Shown one piece after another: positions 55,685 to 64,000 of a DNA stretch of 64,000 nt. The first letter of the stretch is position 1. Every line of letters begins with the position of its first letter. A program made the translations under genes and the position numbers. The DNA lies in contig NZ_JASCRY010000003.1 in NCBI RefSeq assembly GCF_030010375.1, positions 434,001-498,000 on the forward strand, in the 5' to 3' direction. Source of the DNA: Flavobacterium yafengii (GTDB lineage: Bacteria; Bacteroidota; Bacteroidia; Flavobacteriales; Flavobacteriaceae). The notes under the pieces were generated by a model. That model made no database searches. It was not told the DNA's origin and saw nothing but the letters and a program-made list of their open reading frames with translations.

Positions 55685-56572
55685 ATGCCAAACAAGAAAT
55701 ACAAAATAGCGGTCATTCAATTGAATCTTAATAATATTGCCGAAAACAACTTAAAAAAATGTATCAGTTGGGTTCGTGATGCCGCCAACCTTGGTGCCGA
55801 AGTTATTTCGTTACCGGAATTATACAGCAGTCATTATTTTTGTCAAAGCGAAGATGTAGATAATTTTGCTTTGGCAGAACCATTGTACAGTACTTCGTTT
55901 ATTGCTTTTAGCGCTTTGGCAAAAGAATTAGGCGTAGTGATTATTGTTCCTTTCTTCGAAAAAAGAATGGCAGGAATCTACCATAATAGTGCGTACATCA
56001 TTGATACAGATGGTTCAGAAGCAGGATTGTATCGCAAAATGCACATTCCGGACGATCCTCATTTTTATGAAAAATTCTATTTCACGCCTGGTGATTTAGG
56101 TTTTAAAACGATACCAACCAAAAAAGGAAAAATAGGAACCTTAATTTGTTGGGATCAATGGTATCCTGAAGCAGCTCGTTTGACTGCTTTACAAGGTGCT
56201 GAAGTGTTGTTTTACCCAACAGCAATTGGTTGGCATCCACAAGAAAAAGAGCAATACGGTGAAAACCAACATGGCGCTTGGATGAGTGTTATGAAAGGGC
56301 ACGCAGTTGCAAATGGCGTGTATGTTGCAGCAGCAAATAGAATTGGTTTAGAGCAATACTTGCCAGATACGGCGGGAATTCAGTTTTGGGGATCTTCGTT
56401 TATAGCGGGACCACAAGGCGAAATTTTGGCGCAAGCCTCACACGACAAAGAGGAAATCCTTATTGCTGAAGTGGATTTAGACTTACAAGAAAATGTGCGT
56501 CAGAACTGGCCTTTCTTTAGAGACAGAAGAATAGACGCTTTTGGAGATATTACTAAAAGAGCGATTGATTAA
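55685..56572 (+). CDS. aguB: N-carbamoylputrescine amidase
   Basis: About 295 aa nitrilase-superfamily enzyme. The Glu-Lys-Cys triad is visible in SLPELYSSHYF (~43), LYRKMHIPDDP (~117) and LICWDQWYPEA (~154). GENQHGAWMSVMKGHAVANGVY and FRDRRIDAFGD are typical of AguB. It converts N-carbamoylputrescine to putrescine. The aguA gene, which makes its substrate, lies 1.8 kb away on the same strand. ATG 55685 (MPNKKYKIA) is preferred over a TTG-type start upstream. Confidence 0.94.
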   Translation: MPNKKYKIAVIQLNLNNIAENNLKKCISWVRDAANLGAEVISLPELYSSHYFCQSEDVDNFALAEPLYSTSFIAFSALAKELGVVIIVPFFEKRMAGIYHNSAYIIDTDGSEAGLYRKMHIPDDPHFYEKFYFTPGDLGFKTIPTKKGKIGTLICWDQWYPEAARLTALQGAEVLFYPTAIGWHPQEKEQYGENQHGAWMSVMKGHAVANGVYVAAANRIGLEQYLPDTAGIQFWGSSFIAGPQGEILAQASHDKEEILIAEVDLDLQENVRQNWPFFRDRRIDAFGDITKRAID

Positions 56573-56587
56573 GTCGCCTTTCGATAC

Positions 56588-56631
56588 TAAAAAATCCCTG
56601 CTAAGAAATATTTCTAAGCAGGGATTTTTAT
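56588..56631. terminator. Bidirectional terminator
   Basis: AAAAATCCCTGCT and AGCAGGGATTTTT are exact complements with an AT-rich loop that itself pairs in part. It serves the convergent aguB and choice-of-anchor I genes. Confidence 0.88.
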
Positions 56632-56650
56632 TTAAAGTAAACTTCTAAAT

Positions 56651-58177
56651 CTAATTCAAATCTGGTTGGAATATTTTAACGACACCATCGCCTTCACTGC
56701 TTACCACCACTAAACTTCTTTTGGTAGGACTTTTTGAAGCTGGAATAAAAAGTAAACCTTCAGGCGCATCACCCGTTTTAAAAGTCTGTAAAAATTTTGG
56801 AGCAACAGGATTCGAAACATCATACACCATAACGGCATCTACTCGTTCCAACCCAACAAAAAGAATCGTTTTATCGCCCATTTTAGTCACTACAACTGAT
56901 TCTGGCTCTACTGATTTATCATCACTTCTGGCATCATCATAAATACCCAATTCTTGTGCTTTTTTATCTAGTTCATTTTTACTGTCGAATACCATTTCTC
57001 CTGTGTTTCCATTCCAAATTGAAAAAGAGCGGGCTCCAAAAGAAACTAATTCATCAAAATCACCATCACCGTCTGTATCACCCATTTTGGTATTGATATT
57101 CAATCTTCCCATGCTTGCCTCTGCCTTTAAAGCAGCCGCGTTTGGAAATGCTATTGGATCCAAAATAACAGACGAACTGCTGATTCTTTTTACATCTACA
57201 AAAGCAGAATATTCTCTGGCATCTCCTTCATTTGCAGTAACAAAATAAGGGATTTTATTGATTTCAAAACTACTGATAGCATCCGGTTGAAACATTCCTT
57301 TCAATTTCCACACATTAGTAAAAACACCCCCATCTTTATCGCTGATATCGATAGCATTTTCGGCAAGATTGTAATCTTTATAGCCTAATGGAAATACATT
57401 CGTGATTGTTTTAGTTGCCAAATCAATTTTAGCCACTCCGTTATTTTCCTGTAAAGTCACCCAAGCCGTTTTTGAATCCGAGGAAATCGTGATGTATTCC
57501 GGTTCAATATCAGAGGCAAAATTATTAGTTGGACTTGCAATTCTGAATCCTTTTGTTTTTAGTGTACTCAGTTGATTGCTAAAACTTCCGAAAGTTAAAG
57601 TTGTCACCGCATAATTATTATTAACCGCAATAATAGAAACAGAACCGTCCGGATCTATCGAATACGTATCATTTGGCTCACCTTCATTAGCAGTCATAAT
57701 ATAATTCCCGTCAGGAGAGAAAGTAATCATATCCGGTAAAGCACCAACCGTGATTTCTTTGATTACACTGTAATTAGCCGTATCAAAAACGATCACTTTT
57801 CCGGCATCTTGCTTATTTGGTTTTGCTTCCAATGCCACTGCTAGCTTTCCATTATAGGTAGCAACACTATTTGAAGCTCCATTAAACGGGGTTAAATCGA
57901 TACTTGTTATAAAAACTGGACTAGATGGATTAGACAAATCAATAACATCAATCCTATTCGTATTACTGTTGTTTACGGTAAATAATTTTTTAGAAACTTC
58001 ATCATACGCACTTATTTCAGCAGCTCCGGCGCCACCAATAGTAATGGAACCAATTTCTTTGAAAGTAGCTGCATTTTCATTTACAACCAACTCTGGAGAT
58101 TCCTCTTTATTTGAGTCATTTTCGCAACTTGACAATATCATAATTGCCACTAATAGTGTAATACTATATTTTTTCAT
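56651..58177 (-). CDS. Choice-of-anchor I family lipoprotein (beta-propeller)
   Basis: About 508 aa with a lipoprotein signal (ILSSC). Repeated strands form a beta-propeller with LVIVD-like blades: ISAYDEVSKKLFTVNN, DVIDLSNPSSPVFITSI, VGALPDMITFSPDGNYIMTA and PEGLLFIPAS. A Ca-binding-like GDTDGDGDFDE loop is near 380. This is the choice-of-anchor I family; its members are extracellular or envelope proteins with unclear activity. ATG 58177 (MKKYSITLLVAIM) gives the best signal peptide; the frame extends to 58201. Confidence 0.88.
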   Translation of the reverse strand: MKKYSITLLVAIMILSSCENDSNKEESPELVVNENAATFKEIGSITIGGAGAAEISAYDEVSKKLFTVNNSNTNRIDVIDLSNPSSPVFITSIDLTPFNGASNSVATYNGKLAVALEAKPNKQDAGKVIVFDTANYSVIKEITVGALPDMITFSPDGNYIMTANEGEPNDTYSIDPDGSVSIIAVNNNYAVTTLTFGSFSNQLSTLKTKGFRIASPTNNFASDIEPEYITISSDSKTAWVTLQENNGVAKIDLATKTITNVFPLGYKDYNLAENAIDISDKDGGVFTNVWKLKGMFQPDAISSFEINKIPYFVTANEGDAREYSAFVDVKRISSSSVILDPIAFPNAAALKAEASMGRLNINTKMGDTDGDGDFDELVSFGARSFSIWNGNTGEMVFDSKNELDKKAQELGIYDDARSDDKSVEPESVVVTKMGDKTILFVGLERVDAVMVYDVSNPVAPKFLQTFKTGDAPEGLLFIPASKSPTKRSLVVVSSEGDGVVKIFQPDLN

Positions 58178-58329
58178 AACTGTATTTTTAAATTTTTTCA
58201 AAAATAACTAGCTGAAGCCCGACAAAAATTAACTCAATATTATATAATCATTACCAAAACTATTCTTATAAATTTATGAGTTGGCAAAAATGAATGGTTG
58301 CTAACTATTTTAAAATCCTACTGAATGTT

Positions 58330-58337
58330 TATATTTG
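58330..58337 (+). promoter_or_regulatory. Putative -7 box of aguA
   Basis: TATATTTG matches TAnnTTTG, 26 bp ahead of the start codon. The -33 element is not obvious. Confidence 0.45.
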
Positions 58338-58362
58338 CAGTCTTTAAAATTAGAAACGCTGT

Positions 58363-59403
58363 ATGACTACAAATAATAGAAGATTTCCTGCCGAATGGGA
58401 AAAGCAACAAGGAATTTTACTGTGTTTTCCGCACAACGGTAAGGATTGGCCAGGGAAATACGAAGCAGTTCAATGGGCTTTTGTGGAATTCATTAAAAAA
58501 GTGGCTACTTTCGAACAAGTCTTTTTAGTAGTTGCCGATGATAACCAAAAAGAAAAAGTCAATACAATGCTGGAAACGGCTCATGTAGCGCTAACAAATA
58601 TTTCCTACATCATTCATAAAACCAATAGAAGTTGGATGCGTGATTCGGGTCCGATAATCGTTAAAAACGGAACCGAAAGAGAAGCGTTAAACTTTAATTT
58701 TAATGGTTGGGCAAAATATAAAAACATTCAATTAGACAAATTCGTTCCTGCGAAAGTGGGCGAATTTCTAAATATTCCTGTGACTCAAGTCCTATATAAA
58801 GGAAAACCGGTAATTGTAGAAGGTGGTGCTATTGACACCAATGGACACGGTACTTTACTGACTTCCGAAGAATGTTTGATGCATCCTTATATTCAGGTTC
58901 GGAATCCAAATTTCACCAAAGCAGATTACGAAGCGGTTTTCAAGGAATACCTTGGAATTACAAATGTGATTTGGTTAGGCGACGGAATTGAAGGCGATGA
59001 TACACACGGACACATTGATGATTTATGCCGATTTGTAAACGAAGATACTATTGTGACTATTGTAGAAACAGATCCAACGGATCATAACTACAAACCGTTG
59101 CAAGACAATTTAAAACGCTTACAAAACGCCAAACTGGAAAATGGTAAATCACCTGTAATTGTAGTTTTACCAATGCCAAAACGTCTAGAATTTGACGGCT
59201 TGCGATTGCCAGCGAGTTATGCAAATTTCCTGATTTTGAACAATTGTGTTTTGGTACCTACTTTTAACGACAGTAATGACCGAAAAGCGTTGAACATACT
59301 TGCAGAATGTTTTCCTGACAGAGAAATCATCGGGATTAGCGCTACTGATTTCATTTGGGGTTTTGGAACATTGCATTGCCTAAGTCAGCAAATTCCAGAA
59401 TAG
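58363..59403 (+). CDS. aguA: Agmatine deiminase
   Basis: 346 aa, guanidino-group-modifying fold with WEKQQGILLCFPHNGKDWPG, SWMRDSGPIIVK, NGWAKYKNIQLD, EGDDTHGHIDDLCRF and the catalytic Cys near the C-terminus in GTLHCLSQQIPE. It hydrolyses agmatine to N-carbamoylputrescine and ammonia, feeding AguB. It has its own promoter and a terminator, so the two enzymes are separate units rather than one operon. An arginine decarboxylase is not in the window. Confidence 0.95.
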   Translation: MTTNNRRFPAEWEKQQGILLCFPHNGKDWPGKYEAVQWAFVEFIKKVATFEQVFLVVADDNQKEKVNTMLETAHVALTNISYIIHKTNRSWMRDSGPIIVKNGTEREALNFNFNGWAKYKNIQLDKFVPAKVGEFLNIPVTQVLYKGKPVIVEGGAIDTNGHGTLLTSEECLMHPYIQVRNPNFTKADYEAVFKEYLGITNVIWLGDGIEGDDTHGHIDDLCRFVNEDTIVTIVETDPTDHNYKPLQDNLKRLQNAKLENGKSPVIVVLPMPKRLEFDGLRLPASYANFLILNNCVLVPTFNDSNDRKALNILAECFPDREIIGISATDFIWGFGTLHCLSQQIPE

Positions 59404-59426
59404 ATTTAGAAAAAAATAGATTCCAT

Positions 59427-59467
59427 AAAAAAAGACTTGTAACATTAATTGCTACAAGTCTTTTTTA
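59427..59467. terminator. Terminator between aguA and the M1 aminopeptidase
   Basis: AAAAAAGACTTGTA and TACAAGTCTTTTTT are exact complements with an 11-nt loop. It serves both convergent genes. Confidence 0.9.
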
Positions 59468-59485
59468 TTTTATTAAGCCAAAATA

Positions 59486-61753
59486 CTATTTGTCTTTGGT
59501 AAATGGAATTTTTTGCCCTTCAGGTACAATCATATCAAATCCGTTTAAATTGTCATTAAATTCAAATTTAAGTCCCGCTTGTTTCGATTCAAAACTGTTT
59601 TTTCCAGTTGGTTCCACTGTGAAACTTGGATAATTGGTTATCAAAACATTTAACGCACCATTTTTCTCTGAAAAAGTAATTTTTAGTGGCGCCATTTTAG
59701 TTGAAAAAGTTCCTAAATAACCATCCAGAATAACATCTTTTTCAATCAAACCTTTATCTGCTGTCCAAGTGTTATTTGCTGTATTGGTATCTGGTAAAAC
59801 ATGATCTGGATCTAGTGTGATGCTTTCAATTTCCTCTGTCGAATTGTGTTTGAAAGACCAAGCTTTGTTTCTTTGCCAAACTTCAACCGGCAATTTAACA
59901 CGCGTTATTTTTCCGCTTTTCGTTTTTACGTCTAAACTTACTGGCATAGCCATTTTTTCGAAGTTTTCAATCGAAATTACAACACCTTGTTTAGGATCGT
60001 TTTTCACGTATTTTATCGAATTAATTCCTTGGTCTAAACGCCAATTGTATTGGAACCAACCTCTCCAAAACCAACTCAAGTCCTCTCCCGCAACATTTTC
60101 GATTGTTCTAAAGAAATCGTCCGGTTGTGGATGCTTGTACGCCCAGCGCTCAACATAAGTTTTCAAAGCTAAATCAAAACGTTCCGGTCCTAAAACTTGC
60201 TCACGCAAAATGATTAATCCAGAACTTGGTTTTGAATATGCTAAAAGACCAATATTAGTCTCTTTCATATTATCCGGAGAACTCATTATAGTTTCAAGAT
60301 TCGGACTTGTATACACTTCCGCTCTTTGATGCATATCAACTGGCTTTTCTTTGTATTCACCATTATTAAAATCTACTGAACTCAATGAATTAATAAAAGT
60401 ATTAAAACCTTCATCCATCCAAGCAAACATTCTTTCGTTTGATCCAACAATCATAGGAAACCAAATGTGTCCAAATTCATGATCTGTAACGCCCCATAAA
60501 TCCTCGCCTTTAGACTCCCAACTACAAAAAACAATTCCTGGATATTCCATTCCGCCTTCGTTTCCGGCAACATTTGTAGCCGCAGGATACGGATATTCTA
60601 ACCATCTTTTAGAATAATTTTCAATAGAAGCTTTCGTATATTCTGTCGAACGTCCCCAAGCTGCATCTCCCGCACTTTCCAACGGATAAACTGAAACGGC
60701 CAATGATTTCTTTCCGCTTGGCAAATTGATTTTTGCTGCGTCTAATATAAATGCCGCTGAAGATGACCAAGAAAAATCACGGGCATTTTTAATTTTATAA
60801 TTCCATGTTTTAGTAGTTGTTGAAACTATTTTTGATGAATTTTCAACTTCGGCAGCAGTACGGATAAAAACTGTTTTATCACTTTGTTTTGCTTGTGCTA
60901 ATCTACTTTGCTCCACAGTAGAATAAACCGCTGTAGGATTTAGTAATTCACCGGAAGCTACCACAATATGATTCGATGGTGCTGTAATACTCACATCAAA
61001 TTCACCATATTCTAAGTAAAATTCCGATGCTCCTAAATACGGATTCGTATTCCAACCGCGTACATCATCATACACACACATACGTGGATACCATTGCGCA
61101 ATGGTGAAAATCTTACCGTTTTTAGTTTCTAAAACTCCCATTCTGTCTGAACCTTCAAAAGGCGCTATAAAAGAGAAATCGATTTTGATTTTAACAGAAC
61201 CACCTTTTGCATTTAAACCCTGCGGAAGAAAAACCTGCATTCTAGTATCCGTAATAACGTACTTAGCTTCCTTTTCGGTAGAAATACCTTTTACAGTAGT
61301 AATTACTTTGACAGATTTTATTTTATGACCGCCATCAAAAATTTGGCCTTGAGCCCCATTTCTGCTTCCTGTTAAAGGAACAACTGCATTTCCACGGGAA
61401 TCTGCTTTGAATAAATTTTGGTCTAAGTTCATCCAAACAAAAGCCAATTTATCCGGGCTGTTATTTGTATACGTGATGATTCCTGTTCCAGAAATTTCGT
61501 TATTTTTTTCATCCAATTTTGCCGTTAATTTATAATCAGCACTGTTTTGCCAATATTCAGCTCCTGGTTGCCCACTTGCTGAACGTGTACTTGTTCCATT
61601 TTTAGAGTAAAAATGTGGAGCAAAAGCATCATGATAATCGTATTTTGAAACTGCATTACCAGATGCATTTGTTGGGTTTTGTTGTGCCCAAATGGACGTA
61701 ACTCCCAATAATAAAGTCAGATGTAAGATGACTCCGAAGCGAATATTTTTCAT
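59486..61753 (-). CDS. M1-family metallopeptidase (aminopeptidase), exported
   Basis: 755 aa with a signal peptide ([15 protein letters not shown]). An N-terminal beta-saddle domain precedes the catalytic domain with the zinc motif DHEFGHIWF (~424-430) and the downstream Glu in WMDEGFNTF. The substrate-binding GxMEN box is varied here as GGMEYPG. This is the periplasmic M1 subgroup common in Bacteroidota. It trims N-termini of peptides, with substrate range unknown. Complete gene. Confidence 0.92.
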   Translation of the reverse strand: MKNIRFGVILHLTLLLGVTSIWAQQNPTNASGNAVSKYDYHDAFAPHFYSKNGTSTRSASGQPGAEYWQNSADYKLTAKLDEKNNEISGTGIITYTNNSPDKLAFVWMNLDQNLFKADSRGNAVVPLTGSRNGAQGQIFDGGHKIKSVKVITTVKGISTEKEAKYVITDTRMQVFLPQGLNAKGGSVKIKIDFSFIAPFEGSDRMGVLETKNGKIFTIAQWYPRMCVYDDVRGWNTNPYLGASEFYLEYGEFDVSITAPSNHIVVASGELLNPTAVYSTVEQSRLAQAKQSDKTVFIRTAAEVENSSKIVSTTTKTWNYKIKNARDFSWSSSAAFILDAAKINLPSGKKSLAVSVYPLESAGDAAWGRSTEYTKASIENYSKRWLEYPYPAATNVAGNEGGMEYPGIVFCSWESKGEDLWGVTDHEFGHIWFPMIVGSNERMFAWMDEGFNTFINSLSSVDFNNGEYKEKPVDMHQRAEVYTSPNLETIMSSPDNMKETNIGLLAYSKPSSGLIILREQVLGPERFDLALKTYVERWAYKHPQPDDFFRTIENVAGEDLSWFWRGWFQYNWRLDQGINSIKYVKNDPKQGVVISIENFEKMAMPVSLDVKTKSGKITRVKLPVEVWQRNKAWSFKHNSTEEIESITLDPDHVLPDTNTANNTWTADKGLIEKDVILDGYLGTFSTKMAPLKITFSEKNGALNVLITNYPSFTVEPTGKNSFESKQAGLKFEFNDNLNGFDMIVPEGQKIPFTKDK

Positions 61754-61925
61754 TTTCTTATGATTTATATCACAAATTAATGAAAAAAAAGAGGATTTTA
61801 AACTATTAAGAAAGAATTGATTCCATTTTAAATAAATAAAATCAAGCTTAAACCTAATTAGAATTAAAAATTATAAAATATATTTACCATACAAAATCAA
61901 TTTTTTAAACTAACGAAGAACAATT

Positions 61926-62777
61926 TTGATAACTACAATAAAAAACTCAATTCTAACTGCTGAAATCAAACATTTTGGTGCCGAATTAATTTCCTTAAAA
62001 ACAAATCTGAATAAAGAATACATTTGGGAAGGGAATCCTAATTTTTGGGGCAAGCACTCTCCTATTTTGTTTCCAATTGTTGGAACATTAAAAAACAATT
62101 CCTTTCATCATAATGGAATGGAATATCATTTATCGCGACATGGATTTGCCAGAGACATGGAATTTGAATTAATCAATACAACAGAAAATAGTGCTACTTT
62201 CTCCATACAATCTTCTGACGAGACCTTAAAAGTATATCCTTTTGAATTTGAATTACAGCTGATTTATACATTAGACAAAAATAATTTATCCATTGCATAT
62301 AAAGTAATTAACAAAGGAAAATATACGATGCCCTTTGCTATTGGAGCACATCCTGCTTTTGCTTTGCCAAATCAATTCGAAAATTATTCTATTGCTTTTG
62401 AAAAAGAAGAACCGTTGGAATATTATCTTTTGGAGGATGATTTAATTTCAAATAATACGAAGCAATTAGAAGTTCATAATAAACAGATTCCGCTAACGTA
62501 TGAATTATTCGAAAATGATGCTTTAATTTTCAAAGCATTACAATCTAATTCCTTGACGATTTTAGAAAATGAAATTCCAATTTTGAGAGTACATTTTAAA
62601 GATTTTCCAAGTTTAGGAATTTGGACCAAAATGAATGCGCCTTTTCTTTGTATTGAACCTTGGTTTGGTTATTCGGATACCAATGAAAACTCCGGAAATC
62701 TATTGGAGAAAGAAAGTGTTCAAATTTTAAAAGCCGATGAAACTTTCCATTCAAAATTCAGTATCGAAATCCTTTAA
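61926..62777 (+). CDS. Aldose 1-epimerase family protein (LacX-like)
   Basis: 283 aa, galactose-mutarotase fold: EIKHFGAELISLKTNLNKEYIWEG, HGFARDMEFELI with the catalytic His, GAHPAFALP with the second His, and a Glu in FLCIEPWFGYSD. It interconverts anomers of an aldose; the real substrate is not clear. TTG at 61926 seems to be the start, since no ATG is near the conserved N-terminus. The following acetyltransferase starts 15 bp downstream. Confidence 0.87.
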   Translation: MITTIKNSILTAEIKHFGAELISLKTNLNKEYIWEGNPNFWGKHSPILFPIVGTLKNNSFHHNGMEYHLSRHGFARDMEFELINTTENSATFSIQSSDETLKVYPFEFELQLIYTLDKNNLSIAYKVINKGKYTMPFAIGAHPAFALPNQFENYSIAFEKEEPLEYYLLEDDLISNNTKQLEVHNKQIPLTYELFENDALIFKALQSNSLTILENEIPILRVHFKDFPSLGIWTKMNAPFLCIEPWFGYSDTNENSGNLLEKESVQILKADETFHSKFSIEIL

Positions 62778-62792
62778 TTAAAAAAATAAAAT

Positions 62793-63341
62793 ATGTTAAC
62801 TATAAATTTCAGTCCATTTCCCAATTTAGAAACCGAACGCTTGCTTTTAAGAAGAGTAGATACTAATGATATAAAGGAGATTTTTGCATTGCGATCTAAT
62901 CCGGAAACGATGAAATATATCCCAAGACCTTTAGTAAAAACGGATGAAGACGCCTTGGAACATATCGCAATGATAGATACCAAAATAGAAACTAATGAAG
63001 GCATCAATTGGGCGATTACGTTGAAAGATAATCCAAAATTAATTGGAGTAATTGGTCATTACAGAATAAAACCCGAACATTATCGTGCCGAAATTGGCTA
63101 TATGTTACTTCCAGAATATCACGGAAAAGGAATTGTTTCTGAAGCGGTGAACGAAGCTGTAAATTACGGTTTTAAAATAATGAAATTGCATTCCATTGAA
63201 GCAATCTTAGATCCTGAAAATCATGGATCTGCAAAAGTTTTAGAAAAAAACGGCTTTGTCAAAGAAGCACATTTAAAAGAAAATGAATTTTTTGAAGGCC
63301 GATTTTTGGATACGGTAATTTATTCTATTTTAAACAAATAG
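62793..63341 (+). CDS. RimJ/RimL-type GNAT N-acetyltransferase
   Basis: 182 aa GNAT with LETERLLLRRVDTNDIKEIF at the start, the acetyl-CoA loop YMLLPEYHGKGIVSEAVNEA (~108-127) and the C-terminal ENHGSAKVLEKNGFVKE. This pattern matches ribosomal-protein-alanine acetyltransferases and relatives. Substrate unknown. It shares a likely transcript with the epimerase-like gene. Confidence 0.9.
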   Translation: MLTINFSPFPNLETERLLLRRVDTNDIKEIFALRSNPETMKYIPRPLVKTDEDALEHIAMIDTKIETNEGINWAITLKDNPKLIGVIGHYRIKPEHYRAEIGYMLLPEYHGKGIVSEAVNEAVNYGFKIMKLHSIEAILDPENHGSAKVLEKNGFVKEAHLKENEFFEGRFLDTVIYSILNK

Positions 63342-63431
63342 TGTTTATTCCTGTCTTCCTTCATAATGTTAAAATACGTTTAAACTGACAATATTGACTT
63401 TAAACATAAAAGGCAATCAAACATTAATAGT

Positions 63432-63439
63432 TATATTTG
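63432..63439 (+). promoter_or_regulatory. Putative -7 box before the DUF3575-like gene
   Basis: TATATTTG matches TAnnTTTG; the ATG of the next gene is 48 bp downstream. No clear -33 box. Confidence 0.4.
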
Positions 63440-63486
63440 CGCCTGTTTTTAGTCAATATTTGACAAAAAAAGTAGAAACCTCCCTT

Positions 63487-64000
63487 ATGAAAAAATTATT
63501 TATCGCCTCTTTTCTGTTCTTTTCCTTTTTATCACAAAGTCAAACTTATATAAAAGCAAATGCTTTTACTACTTTATTGACAGTTCCAAATGTTGGGATT
63601 GAAACCAGTATTGGAGAAAAATCAACTTTACAATTTGATGTCTTAGCTTCTTTATGGAAATCAGTAGATGGCAACCCTAGAGAATTTTATACTTTCACAC
63701 CCGAATATAGATATCATTTTAAAGAGAAATACAATGGTTTTTATGCAGGTGCGCATATTGGTGCGAGTATTTTTAATTTTCAAAAATGGAATTATATAAA
63801 CACTGACAACTATGAAAAAGGTTTTGGATATTTCATAGGTTCAACTATTGGATATCAAGTAAAAATCAATGATAAATTTATACTGGATTGTTTCCTAGGT
63901 GGCGGTTGGCATCAAGGTTTTTACAAAGGCTATTTAATAAGTACAGGAGAACGTTATGACGGAGCCAAAGACTACAACAAAAGTGGTGAATGGTTGCCTT
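63487..64000 (+). CDS. DUF3575-like outer-membrane protein (3' truncated by window)
   Basis: 171 codons are visible before the window ends. A signal peptide (LFIASFLFFSFLSQSQT) precedes beta-rich sequence with FTTLLTVPNVGIETSIGEK, FYTFTPEYRYHFKEKY, GYFIGSTIGYQVKI and DCFLGGGWHQGFYKGY. This resembles the DUF3575 family of small outer-membrane beta-barrels in Bacteroidota. The frame is open at the right edge. Confidence 0.82.
   Translation, partial: MKKLFIASFLFFSFLSQSQTYIKANAFTTLLTVPNVGIETSIGEKSTLQFDVLASLWKSVDGNPREFYTFTPEYRYHFKEKYNGFYAGAHIGASIFNFQKWNYINTDNYEKGFGYFIGSTIGYQVKINDKFILDCFLGGGWHQGFYKGYLISTGERYDGAKDYNKSGEWLP

Overview
The window reads as chromosomal DNA of a low-GC Bacteroidota, almost certainly a Flavobacterium or close relative. 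The signs are a SusC/SusD polysaccharide-utilisation locus (PUL) with FecR/ECF-sigma control, TAnnTTTG-type -7 promoter boxes, few Shine-Dalgarno sequences, a YtxJ bacillithiol-type protein, and an arginine operon using the Bacteroidota N-acylornithine transcarbamylase in place of a classical OTC.

Layout. 1-3.6 kb: the 3' part of a GH3/serine-hydrolase fusion and a NagX-like membrane protein (sugar or muropeptide salvage). 4.2-14.3 kb, minus strand: a PUL with FecR anti-sigma, ECF sigma, SusC (STN domain), SusD, a YdcF-like protein and a GH92 whose general-acid Glu is replaced by Gln. One intact and one decayed copy of a small ORF lie on either side of this PUL. 14.9-18.95 kb: a decayed integrative element with tRNA-3'-end-like repeats plus terminators at its ends, a broken tyrosine recombinase, an excisionase-like relic, an intact Fic protein with an AbiEi-like N-terminus behind an array of phased AT-rich boxes, a small lipoprotein and a second, broken fic gene. 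19.3-23.4 kb: two exported peptidases. 23.7-31.4 kb: small conserved proteins, a MacAB-type exporter, a GNAT enzyme and an AraC/response regulator/histidine kinase set. 31.5-36.3 kb: miaE, glyA, fumarylacetoacetase and a lipoprotein.

36.4-47.0 kb: a polycistronic arginine/proline operon (GNAT acyltransferase, argG, argC, argD, proA, proB, argF', argB, argE, argH) with a consensus promoter and a possible leader peptide. Genes either overlap by a few bases or are separated by spacers that each carry an inverted repeat. The active-site residue of ArgF' predicts succinylated rather than acetylated intermediates. 47-52 kb: ytxJ, clpB, an OsmC-like protein and a DUF808 membrane protein.

52.3-54.0 kb holds the most unusual structure: consecutive single-gene units bounded by 133-135 nt attC-like sites. 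Each unit's first bases are complementary to the start of its own attC-like site, as expected for integron cassettes, and no integron integrase is visible. The first unit encodes a GIY-YIG-like protein, the second a membrane protein, and the third a small charged protein without a recognisable site behind it. 54.6-64 kb: a secreted monooxygenase-fold protein, the agmatine-to-putrescine pair (aguB, aguA) around a choice-of-anchor I lipoprotein, an M1 aminopeptidase, an aldose-1-epimerase-like protein, a RimJ/RimL-type acetyltransferase and the start of a DUF3575-like outer-membrane protein. No rRNA, complete tRNA, CRISPR array or intact insertion sequence was seen.
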